A stretch of DNA of 64,000 bases, from the NCBI RefSeq assembly GCF_050875635.1, contig NZ_JBPAOH010000023.1:1-64000 (forward strand), given 5' to 3'. The position numbers and the translations under genes are program-made. This stretch comes from Hassallia sp050875635. Lineage in GTDB: Bacteria > Cyanobacteriota > Cyanobacteriia > Cyanobacteriales > Nostocaceae. Positions 33,820 to 43,651 of this stretch are shown piece by piece (the stretch's first letter is position 1; every line of letters starts with the position of its first letter). The notes under the pieces were generated by a model. It was not told where the DNA came from, ran no database searches, and saw only the letters and a list, made by a program, of their open reading frames with translations.

Positions 33820-36099
33820 CTACCTTCTACCTCTTGGTGGTTCGATTTGTAAGTCTTGTTCTTGTCCTTCGATAATGATGTCGATGCCTCTAATGTCTTT
33901 GAAAATAATTTCCGCACGGCGATCGCGTGCATAATCTACTCGACCCGAACCTTCACTTACACGCTGCCTTTCACCCTGAGAACGAATGGTCATTCTTTCG
34001 GGAGCGATACCTTGCTGTAATAAGTAACGTCTCGTAGATAATGCCCGTCGTTGACCCAACGCTTGGTTATAGGCGTCGCTAGCGCGGGGGTCAGTGTGAC
34101 CAACTATTTCAATGACAATCACCGGATATTGCTTCAACACCTGCGCTATCCGATCCAAAACCAGGGCACTCGCTGGACTGATAAAAGATTTATCTAAGGC
34201 AAAGTGAACGTTACGCGGTACGCGTATCCGCAGTGGTTCTGGTGGTGCTGGTGGTGGGGGTGGTGCTGGTGGTTCTGGTGGCGGGGGTGGCGCAGGTCTT
34301 GAAGTACACTGCGGTGGCTGTATGGGCGTCACTTGAGAAGATGGCGTGAGGTTGGTTGGTGTCCCAGGAGTGCCAATTACGGCGGCGATCGCTGGTTCCG
34401 ATGTCCCATATTTCGGATCGGTGGCGATCGCACTCACCATTTCTCCGGTCTGCAAGTTTGTCGCCGTGATGCTAAAATTGCCTTTGCTGTCTACAGGCGC
34501 AGTCGCCAACACTTGACTCAGCGCTCCATAACCTGGTTCATAAAGTGCTTGTTTTCCTCTTTGATAATCTCCTAAACGATATATTGTTACTTGCGAACCT
34601 GGGTCAGCTTTCCCTTGTAAAGTGACACCGTTACCACTGGGTACAAACGCCCTCGCGGTAAATTCTGGTGCATTAATCGCTCCATTTCCTGTATCCCGAC
34701 GACGATTGCCTGAATCGCGCTTGGGATTGGGACCATCTCCCCGTTGAAAGTCGCTGACATCAAGATTGCGCTGGGTGTTGAGGTCAATACTCAAACCTTC
34801 CAAAGCCGCAAATAAGTTATTTTGGATGATGTTGCGTTCAGTATCAGGAAACGCTGACACTACTACCCCAGGTCCTGTTTGATGGTCAATCTCGTTACCA
34901 ATTATTTGATGATTGCTACCCATCACATAAACCGCTGCCCGTCGCAATCGTCTACCGTTATAAGTGATTTTGTTATTTTGTAATAACACGTCACCTTGAG
35001 GTTTAAATAAATACACGCCTGCCCCATCGTTGGCGCAAATCAAGTTACCCAAAATCTGCGACTTGGTAACTACACCCTCAATCCGCAAGGCATCGGGCAT
35101 ACCTTCGATACCATTCCCGACGATGATGTTTTGTTGTACTACCGTATTTTCACCCCTAACTGAGGTAATAATGGCGCTACCATCATGATAATAAATTCGG
35201 TTGTTGCGAATTGTCGTTCCTTGGGAATTGAAAACATAAACCCCAAAAGCTGATGTCGTTGGTGGCATCCTTTCATCAGTCGTCAGTCCCAACCAGTTGT
35301 TTTCAATAACAACATTCTTCGGTGGGACATCTCGGTTATAAAAAGGAAAATCATCGTTAGGCGGTTGCTGTCGTTTGGTGTTGGGAGGCGGAAAGCGATG
35401 AGAAATAACAATATCTCCCGGTGGTGTGGTCAGCGTCACCGGCTTGGGAATCCCATCATAAATTAATAAGTTGCCTAGCTGCTGCTTAAGCGGACTGGCA
35501 TTAAAACCATAAATACTTAAGCCGCGGATAGTTACACCATCGGCGACAATAGTCAAGCCGCGAAATATTTCTTTATCTGTCGCTGGAGTTATTGTCACTA
35601 CCGGCACCGGAATGGCAATTTCTGCTGTAGCTGAAGTAGCTGCATCATATCCCGGTTGCGTCGCACCATCAATCACCAATCCCGGACTTGACAAATCGGG
35701 TAATTGTTGCTGCAATTGAATCGTGGTTGCGCCATTGGGCAAATTAAACTCAATGCGCGAACCCCCGCCGGTTTGTGGTTGGACTAAAGCTTTTTCGCTA
35801 CTGCTGAGTTGTTCAACTGTTAGCGTACCATTGACCAGAGCGATCGCTTCTCGCAATGTCAGTACTGAATCAGCTTGAATATTACCATCAGAGTTACTGT
35901 TCACCACCACCCGCAAAGCTGGGGGAGTAGGTGTTTGACTAAATGCAACTTTTGAAGGTAAAAGGCAAAAGGCAAAAGGCAAAAGGTAAAGAATTGTTAA
36001 TTGATATTTGTTAGTTGATAGTTGTTGCGAGAATTTTTTACTCACAACGAAAGCTATACCACTAACCAGCAACAATAAACGAAATTTCATAACAGACAT
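33820..36099 (-). CDS. Beta-helix protein with C-terminal OmpA peptidoglycan-binding domain
   Basis: A 759-residue exported protein. The N-terminal 57 residues contain two hydrophobic stretches; the second (LPFAFCLLP) is translated tandem repeat. After cleavage near AFSQ comes a right-handed parallel beta-helix (about 140-450: repeated VIENNWLGL, TIRNNRIYY, ILGNLICAND turns). A conventional beta domain, a Pro-rich linker (about 590-625) and an OmpA/MotB domain (about 630-735) follow, with GHTDPRASDAYNQALGQRRA as the peptidoglycan-contacting motif. It should be fixed to peptidoglycan by the OmpA end and expose the beta-helix in the periplasm or outside. It follows the beta-barrel gene on the same strand, separated by repeats. 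Confidence 0.87.
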   Translation of the reverse strand: MSVMKFRLLLLVSGIAFVVSKKFSQQLSTNKYQLTILYLLPFAFCLLPSKVAFSQTPTPPALRVVVNSNSDGNIQADSVLTLREAIALVNGTLTVEQLSSSEKALVQPQTGGGSRIEFNLPNGATTIQLQQQLPDLSSPGLVIDGATQPGYDAATSATAEIAIPVPVVTITPATDKEIFRGLTIVADGVTIRGLSIYGFNASPLKQQLGNLLIYDGIPKPVTLTTPPGDIVISHRFPPPNTKRQQPPNDDFPFYNRDVPPKNVVIENNWLGLTTDERMPPTTSAFGVYVFNSQGTTIRNNRIYYHDGSAIITSVRGENTVVQQNIIVGNGIEGMPDALRIEGVVTKSQILGNLICANDGAGVYLFKPQGDVLLQNNKITYNGRRLRRAAVYVMGSNHQIIGNEIDHQTGPGVVVSAFPDTERNIIQNNLFAALEGLSIDLNTQRNLDVSDFQRGDGPNPKRDSGNRRRDTGNGAINAPEFTARAFVPSGNGVTLQGKADPGSQVTIYRLGDYQRGKQALYEPGYGALSQVLATAPVDSKGNFSITATNLQTGEMVSAIATDPKYGTSEPAIAAVIGTPGTPTNLTPSSQVTPIQPPQCTSRPAPPPPPEPPAPPPPPAPPEPLRIRVPRNVHFALDKSFISPASALVLDRIAQVLKQYPVIVIEIVGHTDPRASDAYNQALGQRRALSTRRYLLQQGIAPERMTIRSQGERQRVSEGSGRVDYARDRRAEIIFKDIRGIDIIIEGQEQDLQIEPPRGRR
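35965..36040 (-). repeat. Tandem repeats encoding part of the signal region
   Basis: TTTTGCC heptamers (coding strand; about 35961-35982) and ATCAACTAACAA-type units (about 35998-36025) are translated as residues 24-50 of the OmpA/beta-helix protein. They separate the real signal-like start from the likely cleavage site. Confidence 0.8.
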
Positions 36100-36127
36100 T
36101 ACTCACTCCTGTACACCTCGCATTCTC

Positions 36128-36351
36128 CGGCATTGGGCATTGGGCATTGGGCATTGGGCATTGGGCATTGGGCATTGGTAATAATTCTTTTCCTATTCTT
36201 CAGTCACGCCAGTTCGCTCAACGGAGGACACCTCCCTTCGGGTTCGCCACTTCGACGGGAACGCCAGTCCGCTCAACGCGGGGAACCCGCGCACGCGGCT
36301 GGCTCCGGAAACCGACACCGCCGAGTGGACTCACCGCACGCGACTGGCTCC
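36128..36351. repeat. Heptamer element copy 3 plus dispersed G/C-rich modules
   Basis: TGGGCAT units and GGTAATAATTCTTTTCC (36131-36195) lack a right arm. They are followed by CAGTTCGCTCAACGGAGGA, TTCGGGTTCGCCACTTCGACGG and CAGTCCGCTCAACGCGGGG modules seen elsewhere. CTAGTCCCCAGTCCCCAGTCC follows and supplies the end of the barrel gene. Confidence 0.82.
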
Positions 36352-39300
36352 CTAGTCCCCAGTCCCCAGTCCTTTGAGACGGCTAACCAACTTATCCGAT
36401 GAATTTTGCGCTCTCGGAAGCCGCAGACGGTTAATCAAGTTGCTTTGAGAATTATTATTTCTGCTAACTACTGGTTGCACTTCTGACTCTTGTTGCTGTC
36501 TGGGTACGGGTTTTTGCAATCCAAAGCCGCCCAAAAGTTCATTCAACTTCAAGCTGATATTCACATAAAAACCGCCCTCAGACCTATAGCCGGTGAAGTC
36601 CCGGTCATCGACGCTACCAAAGCTGTAGCCCAAACCCACGCGCAAATCAGGCGTTAAATAATACCCAGATTCAACAGCGATGCCAAATTCATCGTAATCA
36701 GTGCCGCTGTTAGAGTTTTGCCCAATCCAGCGTCCTTCTACTGCCAAATCAGTGCGATAACCGAGTCTGTAACTTGCCCGCAGTTGCGCCAAGTTAACTG
36801 TACCGTCGTATCTATCGCCACTGTAAAAAGTGACCCCATTACGCAAAGCGTACTTGCCATAAAATTCCCAGCGCCAGTTTGGGGCATAAATCGCTTCAGC
36901 AGAAAAGACATGTCCGGTGGCGGTGGTGCCGGTCAATTGCGCTTCCGGAATTGAGTCAAAGTTTTGCCGCCACTCATATTTCAGCAAAGCGTTGAATTTA
37001 TCGTTGCTGGGGTCGCGGTAAGCTATACCAAATCTCAAGTTGGAGGTGTCGCCGAGTTCTTGAAATCTGACTCCATCGCTGACAATACCCGCAGAAGTTG
37101 GCAGAAAGACGTTTGCCTCACCTGCTTGTTGAAAGCGAACCAGTGCGGTTAAAGCGGGAGAGAGTTTACCGGAAGCGGCGGCGGAAATAACTAAATTATT
37201 GCCTTCGTCGCCATCACGATATTCAAAGCGAGTGCTTGCTTTGAAATCCGGATTATCAGTATATTCCAGCCCTACACTATACACTGAACCAGCAAACAGT
37301 CCGAGTGAGGAAGCGGTTTGACCAACAGCGTAATATTGTTCGTTGCGGTTTCCAGCAGCGGTGGCGTTAAAGATATTTCTAAATATATACTGGTATCCAA
37401 CATTCACCTTTAATCCTGGGGCAACCCGAAAACCTTGATCCAATCCTACAGCGCCTTGACCTTGCAAGCCATTGAAACCGGATAGCACCGAATAGCGACC
37501 TGTAATCGCAGTATCTTCGGCTAACTTGCGATCGAAAATCGTATCCAAGGTGGTGAAGGAATTGCCGCGAAGTAACTCGCTATCATCATAGAATTGGTGA
37601 GCGAGTCGTACTGTCACGCCTTGTAAAGCTTTCCAATCTAAGCCGAAGGTGGTGCGGTTGGGATAAAGTGGGTCAGAGCCATTTATATTCAGTTCATTTT
37701 GCGCCTGAAAGGTCAATGATTGAGTTAGAGGCAATTTGAGGCGAGATACTAACTGATTAGCATTACCACTAAAGCGATCGCTTACTCTATCATCACGCGA
37801 TCGGTTCACATACTCTAAACTCGCATCTGCATTTCCTATTCTTTGCAAAATGCCGACGCGGAAGGTTCTCAACTCATTATTAACTCTGTCCCCAACTCGC
37901 GTTTGTGGCTGCGGATCGAATAAGTCAAAAAAGTCTACAATCCTGCCTGTAGATCTACCATAGTTTTCTTCCAAGTCGTAACCAACAGTAAAGCTGGTGG
38001 TATCAGTCACCCTTGCCAATAACGACGCGCCGTAGCGTGTTTGTCCGGGTGCAAAACTAAAGGTAGCGTTGTTCGCGAAGTTTGGCTCAACTCCCCGGTA
38101 ATAAGCACTGGCGCTCAATCTGTCACCAATATTACCAAATGCTTCTAAGCGATAGGCATTACCTGTGACTTCTCCCCCAGTCAGCAAATCGCTGTTAGAA
38201 CGGGCAAATTCCCCAACAATCCTACCTGAATTCCCCAAGGAAACTAAGAAATCTGCTCCATACAATTCAAAATCTTGATCGCCTTGGTCTTCTCTTAAAT
38301 AAGAACCGGCAAAGAAAGTTTTGTTTTCCAGATCGTTGGAGAGATTATATTGCAGTCGTCCGCCGTATAGGTTTGAATCTTCACCACCTTCATTTTGGTA
38401 GGTGACTACGACTCGTCGAACCAAAGTTTTGTCAAAGGGATTTAGGTCTGTGGCAAGGATGGCACGGCGAAAGAGTAATGTGCCGCGATCGTAATCTATT
38501 TCATAATTTTGTCCGCGATACAACTGTTCGCGCTTCAACACTGTACCCGGGCGATTAATTTCCTCTGTTTCTACATAAACAATTTCACTTCCTGGAACAA
38601 TCAACCGTTTGGAGAGGAAATAATTTCCACTAGTTCCGTTGGGGACGAAGGTATCGCGTTGGAAACCTTCAATGTTATTGGCATACAAACCAGTTACTTG
38701 TAAGTTGCCAAAGTTGTAGTTAGCTTTAAAGCCGTGTAATTGGCGCGAGGTTGCCGTATACAACTGCGAGGAACGGTTGAATTCCTGGGTGTTGTAGTCC
38801 CCCCACATCAAGTAGTCTGTCTCTGCTCCAGGTACTGAAGAACTGCGCTCAAAGCGAGCATAGACGCTATCTATTGAGGGCGCGGTTGATGTGAAAGTAG
38901 AACTGTCACCGTAGACGGGATATTGTTGTTCGCAGAATTGAATTCCACCAAACAGGCGATTTCTATCTTCACAATCTTGGTTAAGCGGACGTTGGCTGTT
39001 ATACGCGCCGGTAAATAACCAATCTCCGACTTTACCTGTGGCAAAGACAGCACTATAAAAATCGACTTGAGTACCGCCACTTTCACCAGGAACGAGAAAA
39101 TCGCTTCTACTCCCCCAATAATCAGTTCCCCGCTGTCCAATCCGCAAATTAATTATCCCTGTCACCAACGATGGGCGCAGGTAAGTTGTGAATTCAACTT
39201 GGGTATAAGCTTCTAATGGCTTGTTGCCAATTAATTCAAATAAAGAGGTATCGTTTTGTTGCGGAAATGGTTTGCTTTCGCCAGTAGTATCGGTTTCCCC

Positions 39301-40260
39301 AATATACGGGATTGATGGTTGCCCGATCGCTCGCGGTGGTAGTTGCCTAAAGCGGTTCCGTGTCTTAATCTTGTCTACCCCGGCTCGAATCCTGACTTGT
39401 TGGGGTTTAATTTCTGATTGCAAAGTGGCGACGAACTCACCACCTATAGCCCGAACTTGAAATCCGGGTTGGTCTTTATCCTGGTCTGCCCCAACAAATT
39501 TCCCTGCTGTGGTGGTCAATGTCACCATCACGTCTTGGGTGATGAGTTGACCTTTATCGTCGGTAATTTGCCCAGAAAGCTTGATGGTAGAACGTCCATC
39601 AGCTTGAACTCGCGGATCGCCTACAGGTGCAAATTCAATGCGTGCTTTGCGATCGCCAACGGTCTGCGGTGTACTGTTGGGTAAGACTTCCTGAGTCGTC
39701 GGTGGTGCTTGTAGCGGTGTTTGTTGCGACGGTGGGGAAATGGGTTGTTGAATTGGCGAAGCCGGATTTTGTTGAAACTGAGTTGCCGGATCTTCAGGAA
39801 ATCCGCCTGGATCTGGGCTAAGTTGGGAAATTTGTGAGATGAGAGATGGGAGGAGTCGAGGAGTGGGGGAGGGGGAGAGGGGGGGAGTGGGGGATGAGGG
39901 GGATGAGGAAGTAAATTCTCCCTTATCTCCCTTGTCTCCCTTATCTGCCTTGTCCTCCTTGTCTCCCTTGTCTCCCTTGTCCCCTTGTCCCCCTATCTCC
40001 TTGTCCCCTTGTCCCCCCATCTCCCCTACTGCGGTCGATGTTTCGGCAACTCCCCGGAGGCGATCGCCTAAGGTGGAAGCATAAACACTGCTGGAGAAAA
40101 AGGGTGCGGCGATCGCTAAAAATACAGGCAATATGCCGACACTACCTTTGGGAAGTAGGGCAAAGCGCAATGAAATCGAGGATTGTAGCTGATGTCCGAC
40201 TTTGTTCTGCCTCATCCCCAAATTTTTGGCAAAATTTACACAAGGTTTTCTAGTTTTCAT
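36352..40260 (-). CDS. Giant outer-membrane beta-barrel protein with N-terminal Ig-like domain
   Basis: A 1302-residue exported protein. A signal stretch (about 38-62, ending VYAS) is followed by a low-complexity region: GDKGDK repeats, Ser/Pro-rich, Gln/Pro-rich (about 80-200). An invasin-type Ig-like domain follows (about 205-300: VQADGRSTIKLSGQITDDKG, VMVTLTTTAGKFVGADQDKD). The rest (about 360-1250) alternates aromatic and polar residues as in outer-membrane barrels, with FxxSAYYRGVEPNF-like strands and the motif YEIDYDRGTLLFRRAI found in TonB-receptor-like proteins. No TonB plug or box is evident. It might be a channel, secretion port or adhesin. It overlaps the DUF11 gene by four bases (ATGA). 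The last residues (GLGTGD) are encoded by tandem repeat. Confidence 0.8.
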   Translation of the reverse strand: MKTRKPCVNFAKNLGMRQNKVGHQLQSSISLRFALLPKGSVGILPVFLAIAAPFFSSSVYASTLGDRLRGVAETSTAVGEMGGQGDKEIGGQGDKGDKGDKEDKADKGDKGDKGEFTSSSPSSPTPPLSPSPTPRLLPSLISQISQLSPDPGGFPEDPATQFQQNPASPIQQPISPPSQQTPLQAPPTTQEVLPNSTPQTVGDRKARIEFAPVGDPRVQADGRSTIKLSGQITDDKGQLITQDVMVTLTTTAGKFVGADQDKDQPGFQVRAIGGEFVATLQSEIKPQQVRIRAGVDKIKTRNRFRQLPPRAIGQPSIPYIGETDTTGESKPFPQQNDTSLFELIGNKPLEAYTQVEFTTYLRPSLVTGIINLRIGQRGTDYWGSRSDFLVPGESGGTQVDFYSAVFATGKVGDWLFTGAYNSQRPLNQDCEDRNRLFGGIQFCEQQYPVYGDSSTFTSTAPSIDSVYARFERSSSVPGAETDYLMWGDYNTQEFNRSSQLYTATSRQLHGFKANYNFGNLQVTGLYANNIEGFQRDTFVPNGTSGNYFLSKRLIVPGSEIVYVETEEINRPGTVLKREQLYRGQNYEIDYDRGTLLFRRAILATDLNPFDKTLVRRVVVTYQNEGGEDSNLYGGRLQYNLSNDLENKTFFAGSYLREDQGDQDFELYGADFLVSLGNSGRIVGEFARSNSDLLTGGEVTGNAYRLEAFGNIGDRLSASAYYRGVEPNFANNATFSFAPGQTRYGASLLARVTDTTSFTVGYDLEENYGRSTGRIVDFFDLFDPQPQTRVGDRVNNELRTFRVGILQRIGNADASLEYVNRSRDDRVSDRFSGNANQLVSRLKLPLTQSLTFQAQNELNINGSDPLYPNRTTFGLDWKALQGVTVRLAHQFYDDSELLRGNSFTTLDTIFDRKLAEDTAITGRYSVLSGFNGLQGQGAVGLDQGFRVAPGLKVNVGYQYIFRNIFNATAAGNRNEQYYAVGQTASSLGLFAGSVYSVGLEYTDNPDFKASTRFEYRDGDEGNNLVISAAASGKLSPALTALVRFQQAGEANVFLPTSAGIVSDGVRFQELGDTSNLRFGIAYRDPSNDKFNALLKYEWRQNFDSIPEAQLTGTTATGHVFSAEAIYAPNWRWEFYGKYALRNGVTFYSGDRYDGTVNLAQLRASYRLGYRTDLAVEGRWIGQNSNSGTDYDEFGIAVESGYYLTPDLRVGLGYSFGSVDDRDFTGYRSEGGFYVNISLKLNELLGGFGLQKPVPRQQQESEVQPVVSRNNNSQSNLINRLRLPRAQNSSDKLVSRLKGLGTGD
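39886..40025. repeat. GGGGACAAG repeats encoding Gly-Asp-Lys in the barrel protein
   Basis: Read on the minus strand, units such as GGGGACAAGGGAGACAAGG give a GDKGDK run of about 35 residues, then a Ser/Pro-rich stretch from GGGGGAGAG units. Identical units are intergenic near 21.5 kb. Confidence 0.88.
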
Positions 40261-41177
40261 CGCTTACCCCCTGAAAACGCAGGCGTAACCCCAAAATTGA
40301 CTCGTGCCATACTACCAGGTGCTAACTTCACCATGCGTGATTGGCTATTTTTTTCGATAAAGTACGTGTTAGGTGCTAAAGCGTAACCTGGTAAGCTACT
40401 CAAGTCCAACGTTGCCGAACGATAACCGGATATAACAGCTGGCAAGGAAAAGAGTCCTTTGGCATCGGTGACGATGCGATTGCCGTCGTCCATATAAATC
40501 ACGGCGTTCGGTACTCCTGGTTCGTTCGGTTGCTGTTCGCCGTCAAAGTTTTTATCGACAAACACGCGACCAATCAAGGTGCCGCAATCCGAAAGAATGC
40601 CAGGTCTAATCCGTATCCGATAGCTGGATTGGTTACTTGTCAAACTTCCGGCTCTGGCTTGTGCTAGGTTTCTACCATCTCCTCGAATTGCATCGGGTGT
40701 TACTTCAGCGGCATATACCACAACTAAGGTTTCGTTCGGTTGCAGTCCGGAACTAGCATTAATTGTCACTGTCCGATTTGAACCCCGGTCAGCGGTTAAG
40801 GCGACTTGGCGATCGCCGATGGTACCTCTTAGCGACCTGTCGATTAATCGCACTCCTAAGGGCAGTCTGTCTGTAACCGATATCTGGCTTGTTGCTGCCC
40901 GACCAGCATTTCTGATGGCAAGACGGTAAACTACTGTTTCGCCCGGTTCGGCTGCTGCCCTGTCAGCTGTTTTGATAATCTCTAAAGCTGCTTGTCCGGC
41001 GCTTAAAGTCACCTCGTTTGAGCGAACTTGTGGAAGATTATCGGCACCTGCACCTGCGGTATTCCTGATTATTCCTGTTTGAGCAAGAACAGGTATAACT
41101 CCGTAAGTAAATATACTAAATGAAAAAAAGGTAAAAAAGAGGCTCTTATGCCTCAACCATGAATTTATAGATGTCAT
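40257..41177 (-). CDS. Exported DUF11 and SdrD-B-like protein, first gene of the surface cluster
   Basis: A 306-residue exported protein. Signal peptide about 1-33 (SLFFTFFSFSIFTYGVIPVL, cleavage near ALAQ-type VLAQ). DUF11 domain about 60-170 (ALEIIKTADRAAAEPGETVV, YRLAIRNAG), then an SdrD-B-like segment (LIGRVFVDKNFDGEQQPNEP, PGVPNAVIYMDDGN) with the Asp/Asn loop. Its stop overlaps the barrel gene start by four bases, so the two are translationally coupled and probably act together. It may be a periplasmic or surface lid for the barrel (inference). The same two domain types recur in the 1205-residue adhesin, a family tie across the cluster. Confidence 0.83.
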   Translation of the reverse strand: MTSINSWLRHKSLFFTFFSFSIFTYGVIPVLAQTGIIRNTAGAGADNLPQVRSNEVTLSAGQAALEIIKTADRAAAEPGETVVYRLAIRNAGRAATSQISVTDRLPLGVRLIDRSLRGTIGDRQVALTADRGSNRTVTINASSGLQPNETLVVVYAAEVTPDAIRGDGRNLAQARAGSLTSNQSSYRIRIRPGILSDCGTLIGRVFVDKNFDGEQQPNEPGVPNAVIYMDDGNRIVTDAKGLFSLPAVISGYRSATLDLSSLPGYALAPNTYFIEKNSQSRMVKLAPGSMARVNFGVTPAFSGGKR

Positions 41178-42597
41178 TGGAAGGCATCAAGCAATAGCAG
41201 AGGATTGTTATCGAATTAGGTTTTTGTGGAAAAACCTAATTCTTTTTTGGGATGAATTCAAATTTTTTTAGACGCAAGCATCGTATCACTAAATCTTAAC
41301 AAGGGGTGTTTTAACTTTGATACAATTGCAGTTTTTTCACAATTTTTTTTACACAATCTTTAATTAACTTTTTTTGGCAGGAGAGCATATTTTTCAACAT
41401 GTGTCAATCAGTTCAACACATAATGGATGATTTGACGTGCGAATGCCGTTTCTATTTTCAGTTCTAATGATTAAATCACTGCGATTATTGCTGCCATGAT
41501 ATTAGCAATACTGATACTTGTGAAACTTAAATCACAGAAATATTAGCTAAATTTCAATGCAACGCATGAAAAATAGCCTACAGAACTGTACTTGCTTTTA
41601 TCAATTCCCAAAAACAGCTTTCCTTAGTCCGCTTGCTCTTTTTTCCTTTGTCTTGCGGGGTAATGCTGTCGATTGAGTGGAATTAAATTCAGTCTTCAGG
41701 ATGCAAAATATTATAAAATCTCCTCCTTTTGGTAGATGAAATGTCTTTTTTGCTCCCAATTAACTCCAAGACTAAGCAGGCAGAAAGCTTACCGTTTACT
41801 AACTGCTTGTATCTACTGCACCCTAATACAATTACGCTTTGCTAACTACTCCTGAAAAACATTTCTATTTTTTTGTGATTAGAGCATGTTATCAAAACTG
41901 TGTCAATTTTAAAAACACAACTTGTTACTTTTACGCTAACTGCCAAGATAAATATATCTACTTCAAATTCATGTGCAGAATAAAAAGTATTGGCAATTGC
42001 TGCCAACAGATGAACACAACTGATGATTCTGCGATTCTACCAGGTTGTTGCCAATAAGTTAACACCACCCGATAATCTGGTTAGTTTATTTAACGCATGT
42101 ATGACAGTGCCTCGATGCAGCAATTGCATGAAAATCAAGCTGCAAAATATAAAGCGTCGTGATTGATGTATCATCAAACAACTAAACATCTGTATGCGTA
42201 TTTATTTTCCGCTCACTTGAACATCAAGCAAAGTGAGCAAATTAAAAAATGGATACGATCATCTGCCGAATCACTATCTTCAGGTAACACTTAAGTAATA
42301 ATACCCACAAATCATCTTTAAGCCATCAGGGATAAAAAAAATTATACAGTATTTTTTCTTATCGTTTTTAGTAGTTTTTTTGTACGTACCAGTATATTCT
42401 CTGCTGAGTAAATAAAGTTTATAAAAGATGATACCAATCAGTTAGTAAGAAGGTAATTATCAAAAACCATCCGACTTTTGTCTTGATTTGTATGGTTGCA
42501 ATGATGAATCATACACTGCAAGGATTACATTTATAGCGCATTTCTCTTACTAATAGTTTAATATTTAAAGTAATTTTCTTGACATAAGTAGAAAACT
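41178..42597. other. Long gene-free AT-rich region
   Basis: About 1.4 kb without a supported gene between the surface cluster and the next repeat. Short frames (for example around 41839-42057) have random composition. No tRNA, CRISPR or riboswitch was recognised. It must include the promoter of the surface operon, read leftward, and the stretch GAAATGTCTTTTTTG near 41739 is not a known signal. It could host a small RNA or phage remnant too decayed to see. Confidence 0.5.
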
Positions 42598-42599
42598 GG

Positions 42600-42795
42600 T
42601 AATGGGGCATCGGGCATGGGGCATCGGGCATGGGGCATCGGGCAGGAGGAAGGGGGAAAGGGAAAATATTTCTTCTTTCTTGTCCTTTACCCTTTACCCT
42701 TTACCCTTTACCCCTGTTCAAATCCCCATTGCCCATTGCCCAATGCCCATTGCCCAATGCCCATTGCCCATTGCCCAATGCCCAATGCCCTCTAC
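42600..42795. repeat. Heptamer repeat element, copy 4 (variant)
   Basis: The left arm GGGGCATCGGGCAT, a T/C-rich centre (CTTTACC units) and a right arm of GCCCATT/GCCCAAT heptamers keep the arm-core-arm plan, but the GGTAATAATTC core is missing. The 205 bases after it hold no gene that I can see. Confidence 0.83.
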
Positions 42796-43000
42796 TTATC
42801 TATACAAAGTTTCTATGGGTAATTTTTTTATCATAGACAAAACCTTACCCAATTAAACTTAGGCGTAAAGAAATAATTTACATACAAAACTCCGAGGCGA
42901 GAATTTATTGGCTTTACCCAAGATAATTCTCACCCTAGATGCCCGTAACTGAGCTGACCATAGGGTATTGCTTTGAACTGTGCTTACAACTGCTTCAACT

Positions 43001-43651
43001 TCAATGCATTTCGTCGTATTCTGTGGCTTCAACTCGTCTGGTTTCTACACGAGGGGGGAGAAACTCAGCGCGGCGTACAGGAGCCAATGGCGGTGTAGGA
43101 CCGTTATAAGGATGAATTACTTGTACGGTACGGGTAGAACGCTGCCGTGGTGAGAACAAAGCCAACACACCAGCTACAACAACACCACCGCCAATCGTTA
43201 GAGTCATACCTGCCACTGCCCAAACTATGGGTGAAGACGACCAAGGAGTTTCGGTCTGCTGCTTCAATGCTGCTTGTTGAGCGGCTTGGTTATTGACGCT
43301 TAATTGAGCTTGGTTTTTATAATTTTCGACTTGATATTGAAGTTGGGGAATTTGCTGTTTAAGCTGATCGTTTTCTCGCTGTAGCACGTCTAGCTGACTT
43401 TTCTGCCGTTCCATTTGCATTCTGAACTCTTCAGTACCGCTGGGATTGATCGGCGCTGGATTCGGGTATGGTTGCCCGTAAGCAGGATATTGTCCGGGCT
43501 GCATCATTTGCGGTGCGACTACAGTCCCTGGCATTTGCGGGGCAACAGCAATATTAGGTTGTAGGTTTGGAGTACCTGTCCCTTTGAGCAATACGAGCGC
43601 TGCTAGACCAGCTACAGCAACTCCGCCGATAAATGCCATACTTTCACTCAT
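43001..43651 (-). CDS. Membrane coiled-coil protein of unknown function
   Basis: A 216-residue protein. An N-terminal hydrophobic helix (AFIGGVAVAGLAALVLL), a Pro/Gln/Met-rich stretch (about 33-72), a coiled coil (about 74-125: FRMQMERQKSQLDVLQREND, QLKQQIPQLQYQVENYKNQA), a second transmembrane helix (VWAVAGMTLTIGGGVVVAGV) and a basic tail. A GAGGGGGA ribosome-binding site precedes the ATG. Two membrane anchors with a coiled coil between suggest an envelope scaffold. I do not recognise the family. It is divergent from no gene and separated from trpA remnants by 260 bases. Confidence 0.7.
   Translation of the reverse strand: MSESMAFIGGVAVAGLAALVLLKGTGTPNLQPNIAVAPQMPGTVVAPQMMQPGQYPAYGQPYPNPAPINPSGTEEFRMQMERQKSQLDVLQRENDQLKQQIPQLQYQVENYKNQAQLSVNNQAAQQAALKQQTETPWSSSPIVWAVAGMTLTIGGGVVVAGVLALFSPRQRSTRTVQVIHPYNGPTPPLAPVRRAEFLPPRVETRRVEATEYDEMH

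Noticed and set aside
36133..36402. Plus-strand frame of 89 codons
   Set aside because: Repeat-encoded, and it overlaps the end of the large barrel gene.
41839..42057. 72-codon plus-strand frame in the long gap
   Set aside because: Random-looking composition, no ribosome-binding site, no recognised motif.
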